DNA of 64,000 nucleotides, from positions 102,692 to 166,691 of the forward strand of contig JASMDX010000049.1 in the NCBI GenBank assembly GCA_030752605.1, given 5' to 3'. The notes under the pieces were generated by a model. That model saw only the letters and a program-made list of their open reading frames with translations, ran no database searches and was not told the DNA's origin. The position numbers and the translations under genes were made by a program. The stretch comes from GCA-2731375 sp002731375 (GTDB lineage: Bacteria; Pseudomonadota; Alphaproteobacteria; GCA-2731375). How positions within the stretch are numbered: position 1 is the first letter of the stretch; each line of letters starts with the position of its first letter. This document shows positions 43,233 to 51,428 of the stretch, piece after piece.

Positions 43233-45317
43233 ATGCGGCCAGAAATCCTGTTCACTTTGTTCAAGCCAGTCACCGCCCTAAAGGGCGTCGGCCCGCGCCT
43301 GGGTAAATTGATTGAGAAGTTGGCCGGGGGCAAGCTAATTGATCTGTGTTGGCATCTACCCACGGGTTTGATCGACCGGCGCTTCCGCCCGAAAGTCGCC
43401 GATGCCCCCGACGGCACCGTCGTCACCCTTTCCGTCACCGTAGACGAGCATCACCCATCGCCGAACCGCCGCCTGCCCTATAAGGTCATATGCAGCGACG
43501 ACAGCGGTAGCGTCAACCTGGTGTTCTTCAACGCCAGAGAGGATTATCTACACCAGCTCCTACCTCTAGGTGCGGAGCGCGTGGTCTCGGGCAGAGTCGG
43601 CCACTACGGCCAGGAAATCCAGATGACCCACCCCGATCATATCGTGGATCCGGATAAGGCCGATGAACTACCCGCCGTGGAGGCCACATATCCCCTGACC
43701 ACAGGCCTGACCGCCAAACCCCTGCTCAAGGCGGTGCGCGGCGCCCTTGATCTGGCGCCCGAATTGCCCGAATGGCAGGATGCGGCCTGGTTGGCAAAGC
43801 AGCGCTGGCCACCCTGGCGGGAGGCGCTGCATAGGGTCCATGAACCCGACAGCATGGCGGGAATGGAAGCCGATGACCCTGCCCGCTGCCGCCTGGCCTA
43901 TGACGAACTGCTGGCCAATCAACTGGCCCTTGCAATGATCCGCGCCGCCGCCCGCCAACGTTCGGGCCGGACCATCACCGGGGATGGCCGCTTGCGAGAA
44001 GAGCTAACCGCGTCCCTGCCCTATCAATTGACCGAGGGACAGCGCCAGGTTCTGCACGATATCCAGTCTGACATGGCCCTGCCCCAACGCATGTTGCGCC
44101 TGTTGCAGGGGGACGTGGGCAGCGGCAAGACCGTGGTGGCCTTACTCGCCATGCTGGGCGCGGTTGAAATCGGGGCTCAGGCGGCATTCATGGTGCCGAC
44201 CGAGATCTTGGCCCGGCAGCATCTGCAAACCCTGACGGGCCTGTGCAAGGACATGTCCATCCGCATCCAGATCCTCACGGGTCGCACCAAGGGCCGACCT
44301 CGCCAGGCTTTGTTGGAAGGTCTAGCCGGCGGCGAGATCGACATTCTGATCGGCACCCATGCCCTGTTCACCGAGGATGTAATCTTCAACGATCTGGCCC
44401 TGACCGTGATTGACGAACAGCATCGTTTCGGCGTGCATCAGCGCCTGAATCTGGGCGACAAGGGCAGGGTGGCGGATATTCTGGTGATGACGGCCACACC
44501 GATTCCCCGCACGTTGAGCCTAACCGTCTATGGCGATATGGATATCTCGCTGTTGCACGGCAAGCCAGCGGGGCGGAAATCGGTGGATACCCGCTCCATG
44601 CCCCTCTCGCGCCTGGATGAAGTCGTCGCCGGCGTGGGCCGGGCCATCAACAACGGCGCGCAGGCCTTTTGGGTCTGCCCGCTGGTGGAGGAGAACGAAC
44701 AACTGGATCTGGCCGCGGCCGACGAACGCCACGGCAGCCTGTCCAAGATTTTCGGCGCTGACCGGGTTGGCCTGGTGCATGGGCGCATGAAGGCCAAGGA
44801 GAAAGACGCCGCAATGGAGGCCTTTGTCGCGGGCCGCACCAAGGTTCTTGTCGCCACAACGGTGATTGAGGTTGGCGTTGACGTGCGCGAAGCCACCATC
44901 ATGGCCGTGGAACACGCCGAACGCTTCGGCCTCGCCCAACTACATCAGCTGCGTGGCCGCGTGGGCCGGGGCAACGAGCAGGGCCACTGTCTGCTGCTCT
45001 ATGCCGAGCCGTTAGGCGAAACCGCGCACGCGCGAATAGCGATCATGCGCGAAACCAATGACGGTTTCAAAATTGCCGAGGAAGATCTTTGCCTAAGGGG
45101 CACCGGCGAGCTATTGGGCACAAGGCAAAGCGGCTTCCCTGAATTCTGCCTCGCCGACCCGATGGCTCATCAAGACCTGATGGAAGTCGCCAGAGACGAC
45201 GCCCGCCTGATCCTAGACCGCGACCCGCATCTGGAAACAGCACGGGGCCAAGCCTTGCGGGCACTGCTATATCTGTTCGAGCGCGATGCTGCGGTGAAGC
45301 TATTGCGGTCGGGTTGA
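43233..45317 (+). CDS. recG: ATP-dependent DNA helicase RecG
   Basis: A 694-residue branch-migration helicase that reverses stalled replication forks. The N-terminal wedge domain starts around TALKGVGPRLGKLIEKLAGG and includes an OB-fold with YKVICSDDSGSVNLVFFNAR. Motor motifs are LLQGDVGSGKTVVALLAM (Walker A), VIDEQHRFGVHQR (DEQH), MTATPIPRTLSLTVYGDM and QLHQLRGRVGRGNEQGHCLL. The length is standard. It is divergent from sdhE-mfd. Confidence 0.97.
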   Translation: MRPEILFTLFKPVTALKGVGPRLGKLIEKLAGGKLIDLCWHLPTGLIDRRFRPKVADAPDGTVVTLSVTVDEHHPSPNRRLPYKVICSDDSGSVNLVFFNAREDYLHQLLPLGAERVVSGRVGHYGQEIQMTHPDHIVDPDKADELPAVEATYPLTTGLTAKPLLKAVRGALDLAPELPEWQDAAWLAKQRWPPWREALHRVHEPDSMAGMEADDPARCRLAYDELLANQLALAMIRAAARQRSGRTITGDGRLREELTASLPYQLTEGQRQVLHDIQSDMALPQRMLRLLQGDVGSGKTVVALLAMLGAVEIGAQAAFMVPTEILARQHLQTLTGLCKDMSIRIQILTGRTKGRPRQALLEGLAGGEIDILIGTHALFTEDVIFNDLALTVIDEQHRFGVHQRLNLGDKGRVADILVMTATPIPRTLSLTVYGDMDISLLHGKPAGRKSVDTRSMPLSRLDEVVAGVGRAINNGAQAFWVCPLVEENEQLDLAAADERHGSLSKIFGADRVGLVHGRMKAKEKDAAMEAFVAGRTKVLVATTVIEVGVDVREATIMAVEHAERFGLAQLHQLRGRVGRGNEQGHCLLLYAEPLGETAHARIAIMRETNDGFKIAEEDLCLRGTGELLGTRQSGFPEFCLADPMAHQDLMEVARDDARLILDRDPHLETARGQALRALLYLFERDAAVKLLRSG

Positions 45318-45455
45318 TCCAAGTCATCGCTCGTATTGCATTGCGCTACAGGCAACAATTCAGAATATTGGCGGCATTGAGATACGGAACATTTGCCATT
45401 AGGGTCTGCGTAGTCTGGTGCGAGAAACAACGCTAGGGGATCGCAGCTGGCGTAT

Positions 45456-45665
45456 GTGACCAAGATTAGCGATATCATGGCATTCGTGATCGATATGGAA
45501 GATATCGATGAAGTGTTCGACCTCCACAAATACAAGCCACATCTTATGAACGGTGGCTGCGCTGGCACCTACAGTTTTCAAGTCACGACCATTTGGCGAA
45601 TAACCTTCAAGCATAATGCCGATGAAGACGAGCTCTATGACCTAGATTACGAAGGCTACCATTGA
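45456..45665 (+). pseudogene. HigB/RelE-family toxin, N-terminally truncated
   Basis: The 69 codons from a GTG at 45456 end with FQVTTIWRITFKHNADEDEL followed by YDLDYEGYH, the WRITF...D.DYExYH signature of the C terminus of HigB/RelE-type mRNA-cleaving toxins. The usual N-terminal 25-30 residues (first strand and helix) are absent: a TAG at 45411 closes the frame upstream and no start with a ribosome site is seen. It precedes a HigA-like antitoxin by 19 bases, the toxin-first order of higBA loci. It is probably inactive. Confidence 0.6.
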
Positions 45666-45684
45666 GCTCAAGAGGAGACTGAAT

Positions 45685-45984
45685 ATGGCGATCAAGATTG
45701 GCATGGCGCCGGTACACCCAGGCGGGTTCGTAAAGCGCTCTGTCCTGCCCGATGGCCCGTCTATCACAACCGCCGCGGAAGTCCTCGGCGTCGGGCGTCC
45801 TGCGTTGTCAAACTAGTTAAACGAGAAGGCATCGCTATCGCCGGAAATGGCATTGCGCGTTGAAAAAGCTTTCGTCGTCAAAATGGACACCCTACTCCGC
45901 ATGCAAACTCGTTTCGCCGCCTATCACATGCGCCGGCGGGAGGTTGAAATTCAAATTCGACCGTATACGAGGGGCACAAAGTAG
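45685..45984 (+). pseudogene. HigA-family antitoxin with an internal amber codon
   Basis: From an ATG with AGAGGAG upstream the frame encodes MAIKIGMAPVHPGGF, then TTAAEVLGVGRPALSN, the start of a HigA helix-turn-helix, then TAG at 45814-45816, then LNEKASLSPEMALRVEKAF, VKMDTLLRMQTRFAAYHMRR and a stop at 45982. In intact HigA proteins the interrupted position is within a LSxLLN motif, so a Leu codon (TTG) changed to TAG by one base fits. Unless an amber suppressor exists the DNA-binding protein is truncated at 43 residues. Confidence 0.75.
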
Positions 45985-46103
45985 ACTGTCACCCAATCGT
46001 CTAACCCTATTTTCTTGCATTGGATTAGAACAATGAGGAGTAACCACCAAAATTATGGGGATCAGGTCTTGTTTCTTGCATCCTTAATTGATCGGTATTC
46101 CCG

Positions 46104-46754
46104 TCAAAGCTCCAAACCCCGCTTATCCAAGGCGCGCTGCCATTTCGTTGCCATGTCGCCGTCGAATATGATGCCATCATCGGGGCGGACCGTGACCCAG
46201 CCTTTGCGCTTGATCTCGCCTTCCAACTGACCGGGCCCCCAGCCCGCGTAGCCGATGGCAAGAAAACCCTTTGCCGGGCCCTTGCCACTGGCCAGGGCGC
46301 GCAGAATTTCGCGGTTTCTTGTCAGAGATACCTTGCCGGTGACCACAATCGTGCCGCTGCCGGCGTAGTCGTTAGAATGGAGGAAATTCCAATGCGTCTG
46401 CTCCACCGGGCCGCCATAGAGTATCCGGATCTCACGGTCATCGCCCGCCGCACCGTCCGGGGCGTCCTCTCCCAATATATCACCCAGCAGTTTTGCTGCC
46501 GGCTGCACCGCGATCAGGCGATTGACGATCAAACCGAACGCGCCTTCGTGATCATGATGGGCCAGGAAGATAACGCTCCTGGAAAACCGCGGGTCCCGCA
46601 TGCGCGGCGCAGAAACAAGCAGCCAACCGGTGAGATTGCTCGAAACAGCCGCTTGGGGCCGTTGCGTCGCCATCTGCTGTTCACCGGCCAGGCTGCTGGC
46701 CGCCAGTGTTGCCACGGCCACCAAACAGAGCAGTTGCCGCGCTAAAAATCCCAT
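46104..46754 (-). CDS. YqgE/AlgH family protein with an N-terminal signal-like segment
   Basis: A 216-residue protein. The conserved YqgE core starts LTGWLLVSAPRMRDPRFSRS, continues FLAHHDHEGAFGLIVNR and LYGGPVEQTHWNFLHS, and ends GYAGWGPGQLEGEIKRKGW. Ahead of it are about 37 residues beginning MGFLARQLLCLVAVATLAAS and ending SLAG, with a basic start, a hydrophobic core and an Ala-rich cleavage-like site, not usual for this normally cytosolic family. An internal start at Met28 would remove this segment. Function of the family is not settled. Confidence 0.82.
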   Translation of the reverse strand: MGFLARQLLCLVAVATLAASSLAGEQQMATQRPQAAVSSNLTGWLLVSAPRMRDPRFSRSVIFLAHHDHEGAFGLIVNRLIAVQPAAKLLGDILGEDAPDGAAGDDREIRILYGGPVEQTHWNFLHSNDYAGSGTIVVTGKVSLTRNREILRALASGKGPAKGFLAIGYAGWGPGQLEGEIKRKGWVTVRPDDGIIFDGDMATKWQRALDKRGLEL

Positions 46755-46885
46755 GTTGGCGCCTCATCGCTTCATTCGGCTAACCTAGCACCGCGAAACG
46801 GCGAGGCAAAATGGCGCCGTTCCGCTTGACCGCCGCCCGGGTTCAATCTGATAGTGGCACCAGATGAATTTGTGAGGAATACAAT

Positions 46886-47635
46886 ATGCGTTTGCAGAAC
46901 AAGGCCGCGATTATTAGTGGCGCAGCATCGGGAATGGGTGCATCGACCGCCAAGATATTCACCAACGAAGGCGCCAAGGTGCTAGTGACGGATATGCTGG
47001 AAGACGAAGGTGCCGCCGTGGCGGCGGAGATTACGGCGGCGGGCGGCACGGCGCAATTTCAACGCCTTAATGTAACCTCCGAAACTGATTGGGATAGCGC
47101 GGTGGCGGCGGCGCTGGCGGCCTTCGGCAAGCTTGATATCCTGATCAACAACGCCGGTGTCAGCGGCGCCCAGCCGGACCGTCTGAGCGTGGAGACCTGG
47201 GATCAACAGATGAACATCAACGCCAAGGGCGTGTTCCTTGGCATGCGCGCGGTCATTCCCGTCATGCAAAAGGGCGGCGGTGGATCGATCGTCAATCTCT
47301 CGTCCATTTCCGGCTTCGTGGGCCAGGACTATGTGCATATGGGCTATAGCGCCGCCAAGGGCGCGGCACGCCTGGCAACCAAGGCCGCCGCCGTGCAGTA
47401 CGCCTCGGATGGCATCCGCGTCAATTCGGTGCATCCGGGCATCATGCCGCCCATGCGCACCTCGCAATTGACCAGGGATCCCGAACGCCGGGCCAAGATG
47501 CTGGCCGCCATCCCCATGGCACGCGAAGGCAGGGTGGAGGAAGTGGCATATGCCAATCTGTTCCTGGCCTCGGACGAGGCCAGCTACATCACCGGCATCG
47601 AGGTACCCGTGGACGGCGGCTATCTGGCGGTATAG
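46886..47635 (+). CDS. Short-chain dehydrogenase/reductase, cyclopentanol-dehydrogenase-like
   Basis: A 249-residue classical SDR starting MRLQNKAAIISGAASGMGAS. TDMLEDEG after the second strand (Asp) indicates NAD preference. Other motifs are ILINNAGVSGAQPD, LSSISGFVG with the catalytic Ser, YSAAKGAAR with Tyr-Lys, and the end ITGIEVPVDGGYLAV. It begins a three-gene plus-strand run with an HCCA isomerase and an amidohydrolase-like protein. A scrap identical in sense to its last eight residues recurs after the isomerase gene. Confidence 0.92.
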   Translation: MRLQNKAAIISGAASGMGASTAKIFTNEGAKVLVTDMLEDEGAAVAAEITAAGGTAQFQRLNVTSETDWDSAVAAALAAFGKLDILINNAGVSGAQPDRLSVETWDQQMNINAKGVFLGMRAVIPVMQKGGGGSIVNLSSISGFVGQDYVHMGYSAAKGAARLATKAAAVQYASDGIRVNSVHPGIMPPMRTSQLTRDPERRAKMLAAIPMAREGRVEEVAYANLFLASDEASYITGIEVPVDGGYLAV

Positions 47636-47667
47636 GCGCCAGCAATTTACAAAACAGGAAACCAGAA

Positions 47668-48294
47668 ATGTCAGAGATCGAATACTTCTACTCCGCACAC
47701 TCGGCCTTCGCCTATCTCGGCTCCGCCAAATTGATGGACATCGCTACGGCGGCGGGCGCCACGATTGTGCACAAGCCGGTTGATCTGCTTCGGATCATGG
47801 TCGAGTCCGGCGCCGGCTCAACCCGGGATCGCGGCGATCGTCACCGATCCTACTATTTTGGCCGCGAGATCGAGCGTTGGGCCGAATGGCGCAACGCGCC
47901 CGTCGTGACCGGCATGCCAGCATATCATTGGAGTGACACCACCTTGTGCAACGGCATGCTGATTGCCGGTATCAAACAGGGCCACAATATGGATCAACTG
48001 GCGCATGGAATGCTCGAAGCACACTGGCGCGACGATGCGGATCTGGCCGACCGCAAAACACTGACCCGGCTGGCGAATGACGCCGGTCTGGACCCCGCCC
48101 CCCTGCTTGAGGCCGCCCTGTCGCCCCAGGTCGCCGCCATTTATCTGGCCAATACGGAAGAAGCCATCCGCCGCTCTGTCTTCGGCTCTCCAACCTATTT
48201 CGTCGACGGCGATATGTTCTATGGCCAGGATCATCTCGAATTCGTTGAACGCGCCCTGGTCCAACCCTTCCAGGGTGTCTGGCCCCGCGCATAG
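47668..48294 (+). CDS. 2-hydroxychromene-2-carboxylate isomerase-like (DsbA/GST kappa fold) protein
   Basis: A 208-residue protein starting MSEIEYFYSAHSAFAYLGSA, where the Ser in the YSAHSAFAYLG loop replaces the catalytic Cys of DsbA, as in HCCA isomerases that use glutathione. Other landmarks are VHKPVDLLRIM, the long helical insert and the cis-Pro loop SVFGSPTYFVDGDMFYGQDH. HCCA isomerases act in naphthalene and polyaromatic breakdown, but no ring-cleavage genes are near, so the true substrate is open. An AACAGGAAACC ribosome-site region precedes it. Confidence 0.87.
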   Translation: MSEIEYFYSAHSAFAYLGSAKLMDIATAAGATIVHKPVDLLRIMVESGAGSTRDRGDRHRSYYFGREIERWAEWRNAPVVTGMPAYHWSDTTLCNGMLIAGIKQGHNMDQLAHGMLEAHWRDDADLADRKTLTRLANDAGLDPAPLLEAALSPQVAAIYLANTEEAIRRSVFGSPTYFVDGDMFYGQDHLEFVERALVQPFQGVWPRA

Positions 48295-48302
48295 CGCTGC
48301 AC

Positions 48303-48329
48303 GTGGACGGCGGCTATCTGGCTGTGTAA
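48303..48329 (+). pseudogene. Duplicated SDR 3' end (VDGGYLAV-stop scar)
   Basis: GTGGACGGCGGCTATCTGGC followed by TGTGTAA encodes VDGGYLAV and a stop, the same C terminus as the SDR that ends at 47635. The flanking sequence continues in parallel: TTTACAAACAGGAGGAAACG before the next ATG resembles TTTACAAAACAGGAAACCAG after the intact SDR. Nothing else of an SDR lies before it. It marks a partial duplication or recombination junction around the isomerase gene. Confidence 0.75.
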
Positions 48330-48370
48330 CAGTCGTCGACGAGTAAGTTTACAAACAGGAGGAAACGCAA

Positions 48371-49267
48371 ATGGGCAAAGTCATCGATCTTGAAATTGGC
48401 ATGCCGAAAACCACGACCACATCGCAAGCGGCGGAAATAAACCGGGGCCGGCCCGGCACGCCATCGGCCTATTCGGTGCCGCGGCCCGAAGGCTATGGCT
48501 TCGACAACTATGGCCTGATCTTTGGCGCCGGGGACCCCAATGCAGCCCCCCTGCCCGATAATGCCCTTGATGACGTGGTCGCCGAGATGGATAAGTCGGA
48601 CGTGGAATTCGGCTTGATGGTCAATATGCCCAATGACGAGATCGGGCAAATTCACCGGGACTATCCGGGCCGTTTCAAACTTTACCCGGCCCTTAACCCC
48701 ATGGACGGCATGCGCGCCGTGCGCGAGCTGGAGCGTCTGGTACGCGAAGAAGGCGCCAATGGCTTCCGCGTCTCCTCGCTATATACCTGCCTGCCGGCCA
48801 GCGACCGACGCTATTATCCGCTCTATGCCAAATGCTGTGAGCTGGGCGTGCCCGTGCGGATCTATACCGCCATGACCTATGCCAACGACCGGTCATACGA
48901 GCTGGGCCACCCACGTCATCTGGATGACATCTGCATCGACTTTCCCGAACTGAAGGTCTGCGCCGGCCTGGCGGGCTGGCCCTGGATCACCGATATGGTG
49001 GGGCTGTTACGGCGGCATCCGAATTTATACTGTGACACCGCCGCCCACCGCCCGCGCTATCTGAGCAAGGAGGGCTCGGGCTGGGAGCTGTTCCTGCAAT
49101 ATGGCAACTCATTATTGCAGGACAAGGTGATGATCGGCTTCTCACGCTATCTGTTCGGCTGCGGCTATGATGAATTGATCGACGAAATTCACCAGCTACC
49201 CCTAAAGGAGGCGGTAGTGGAGAAATGGCTGTACGGCAACGCCGTGGAATTTTTCGGCGATACATAG
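48371..49267 (+). CDS. Amidohydrolase-2 (ACMSD-like) fold protein lacking usual metal ligands
   Basis: A 298-residue TIM-barrel protein. The framework is recognisable: MPNDEIGQIHRDYPGRFKLY, ALNPMDGMRAVRELERLV, GHPRHLDDICIDFPELKV and HPNLYCDTAAHRPRYL. The metal-binding positions are changed, however: the N-terminal HxH is VIDLEIGMP, the usual HxGWPW is GLAGWPW, and the final (T/S)D(Y/F)P reads SRYLFG. It may be metal-free, use a different catalytic set, or be a pseudoenzyme. AGGAGGAAACG precedes the ATG. It is third in a run with an SDR and an HCCA isomerase. Confidence 0.78.
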   Translation: MGKVIDLEIGMPKTTTTSQAAEINRGRPGTPSAYSVPRPEGYGFDNYGLIFGAGDPNAAPLPDNALDDVVAEMDKSDVEFGLMVNMPNDEIGQIHRDYPGRFKLYPALNPMDGMRAVRELERLVREEGANGFRVSSLYTCLPASDRRYYPLYAKCCELGVPVRIYTAMTYANDRSYELGHPRHLDDICIDFPELKVCAGLAGWPWITDMVGLLRRHPNLYCDTAAHRPRYLSKEGSGWELFLQYGNSLLQDKVMIGFSRYLFGCGYDELIDEIHQLPLKEAVVEKWLYGNAVEFFGDT

Positions 49268-49343
49268 ACTGCGCAAAAGGAAATCCGTCTGAGCTTTCAG
49301 GTGCCGGTCGCGGCCTACCCGGATAAAACAAGGACTTTTCGAC

Positions 49344-50029
49344 ATGAAAACCATTGTCGTGTGCTCTGGCGGACTGGATTCTGTTTCGCTGGCCTACAAG
49401 ATCGCGGCGGAAGCGGAATTGCTGCGCCTGGTTACCTTCGATTATGGTCAGCGGCACCACAAGGAAATCGACTTTGCCCGCGCCTGCGGCGCCCGGCTAG
49501 ACACACCCTGTGACGTTGTCGATATAAGCGCGATTGGCAAACTGCTCAGCGGCTCTGCCCTGGCCGATGATATTGATGTGCCCGATGGACACCATGCCGA
49601 AGACAGCATGAAGCTGATCATCGCACCAAACCGCAATGCGATCATGCTGATCAGCGCCTTCGGCATCGCCGCCGCGTAAAAGGCGTATTCGGTGGCGACG
49701 GCGGTGCATGGTGGCGATCATTTCATTTTTCCCGATTGCCGCCCGGAATTCGTTGACGCATTCGAAGCAACGCAAAAACGGGCCCTGGACGGTTACGCCG
49801 ACACCCGTCTTTACACGCCCTTTGTCCATGTCCCAAAATCCGAAATCATCATTGAAGGTGCCCGGCACAAGACGCCGTTCACGGAGACCTGGTCCTGCTT
49901 ACAAGGGCGGTAGAAATCACCGTGGCCGCTGCGCCCACCTGTGTGGAACGGAGCGAGGCCTTCCACATCGCCAGCATCACGGACCCGACGGTCTATGACG
50001 ATCCTAATTGTTGGCAATCCGCAGTGTGA
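49344..50029 (+). pseudogene. queC: 7-cyano-7-deazaguanine synthase (QueC), disrupted
   Basis: The frame starts MKTIVVCSGGLDSVSLAYK with the PP-loop SGGLDS, continues LVTFDYGQRHHKEIDFA and APNRNAIMLISAFGIAAA, then hits TAA at about 49677. The same frame resumes AVHGGDHFIFPDCRPEFVDA to FTETWSCLQGR and stops. The zinc-binding Cys tail is found only after two more frame changes: YKGGRNHRGRC, then TCVERSEAFHIASITDPTVY, ending at 50029. QueC makes preQ0 for queuosine; this copy should be dead. No other queuosine genes are in the window. Confidence 0.85.
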
Positions 50030-50078
50030 TGTCGATGACCTTTGACATAAAATAGATGTCCAGAAAAGGAACGTTCGA

Positions 50079-51239
50079 ATGACATTGCATTTCGAAGCCG
50101 CAGAATTCGAGCAGCGCATTTCCAATGCCCGGCGGATCCTGGCCGAACGGGGATTGGCCGCGATCCTAATATTCGCCCAGGAAAGCCATTATTATCTAAG
50201 CGGCTATGACACTACCGGCTATGTCTTCTTTCAATGCCTCGTCCTGACGGCGGATCAACAGCCCCTGACGCTGCTAACCCGACGGCCTGATCTGGAACAG
50301 GCCCGGCGCACCTCCATTATTGAGGACATCCGCATCTGGTATGACCGGGAGGATGCCTCACCGACGGACGAGCTTAGGGAGATCCTGGCGGAGAAGGGCC
50401 TGGCCGGCGCACGCATGGGCGTCGAACTCGATAGCTATGGCCTACGGGCGCACGATTATGAGCGTTTGAAAACCACGTTGAACGGCTGGTGTGAATTGGA
50501 AGACGCATCATCGCTGGTACGGGGCTTGCGGTTGATCAAGTCAGAGACGGAACTGGCCTATGTTCGCCGGGCGGCGGAACTGGCGGATGCCTCGTTGCTA
50601 GCCATGCTGGAGACGGCGGGACCCGGGGCGTTCGAAGGCGATATCGCAGCGGCGGGAACAGGGGCAATCCTGTCGGGCGGCGGCGAACCGGCCCCTTCCG
50701 GGCCGGTGCTTGGTTCCGGCGATAGGGCGCTGCTGATCCGCTCGGCCACGGGCTTTCGTCATCTGGATGCGCAGGATCAGCTAACCATGGAGTTTGCCGG
50801 CAGCTACCGTCATTATTGCGCCTGTTTGATGCGAACTGTCGCCATTGGTTCAGGTAGCGAAAAACACCGGCAGATGTCTCGCGTCACGAAAGATGCCCTT
50901 TCGGCGATGACCGAGGCTGCCCGTCCAGGATATCCGCTGGGCAAGATCGACGATGCGCACCGCCGGATCTACGACGAAAACAGCTATGGCGATCTTCGTA
51001 TGGCGGCTTGCGGCTATTCGCTTGGCGCCTCTTTCCGCCCCACCTGGATGGACGTCCCGCCCATGCTGTACAGCGGCAACCCCTTGCTGGCCGAGCCGGG
51101 CATGGTGTTGTTCCTGCACGCCATCCTGATCGATAGCCCCGCCAACCTGGCCATGAGCCTGGGCCATACGATCATTATTACGGATAGCGGCGCGGAAGTG
51201 CTTAGTCGGTTGAAACCAGACTACATCATTTGCACTTGA
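50079..51239 (+). CDS. M24-fold (creatinase/ectoine-hydrolase-like) protein
   Basis: A 386-residue two-domain protein. The N-terminal creatinase domain starts around FEQRISNARRILAERGLAAI and includes QESHYYLSGYDTTGYVFFQC. The C-terminal pita-bread domain follows from about LIKSETELAYVRRAAELADA. The five metal ligands of aminopeptidase P are not kept: the first Asp pair falls in TMEFAGSYRHYCACLMRT and the HGxG motif reads GYSLGAS. Loss of these residues is typical of metal-free creatinase and ectoine hydrolase DoeA, so C-N hydrolysis of a small guanidino or ring amide is likelier than peptide cleavage. Confidence 0.8.
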   Translation: MTLHFEAAEFEQRISNARRILAERGLAAILIFAQESHYYLSGYDTTGYVFFQCLVLTADQQPLTLLTRRPDLEQARRTSIIEDIRIWYDREDASPTDELREILAEKGLAGARMGVELDSYGLRAHDYERLKTTLNGWCELEDASSLVRGLRLIKSETELAYVRRAAELADASLLAMLETAGPGAFEGDIAAAGTGAILSGGGEPAPSGPVLGSGDRALLIRSATGFRHLDAQDQLTMEFAGSYRHYCACLMRTVAIGSGSEKHRQMSRVTKDALSAMTEAARPGYPLGKIDDAHRRIYDENSYGDLRMAACGYSLGASFRPTWMDVPPMLYSGNPLLAEPGMVLFLHAILIDSPANLAMSLGHTIIITDSGAEVLSRLKPDYIICT

Positions 51240-51406
51240 TGATGGAACGGGCAGTTGCCTCGAACGCGGGCGCGGTTATCGCCCAAATGCAAGGCGTCCT
51301 GGGTGCCCTCACGGTCCTGGCCAGTTCCATGAACCTGACTAATCAGATGCGCCATCAGGGCTTGGACGGCGGCGGCACGCAAAATATGCTGAACATCATC
51401 ACTTAG
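51239..51406 (+). CDS. Small ORF of unknown function overlapping the M24 gene stop
   Basis: A 55-residue frame starting MMERAVASNAGAVIAQMQGV and ending TQNMLNIIT. Its ATG overlaps the TGA of the M24-type gene (TGATG), as in translationally coupled genes. The body is mildly hydrophobic (VLGALTVLASSMNL) with no signature I recognise. It may be a genuine small protein, the tail of a decayed gene, or chance. Confidence 0.3.
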   Translation: MMERAVASNAGAVIAQMQGVLGALTVLASSMNLTNQMRHQGLDGGGTQNMLNIIT

Positions 51407-51428
51407 TGGAACAACTGAGCGAAATCGC

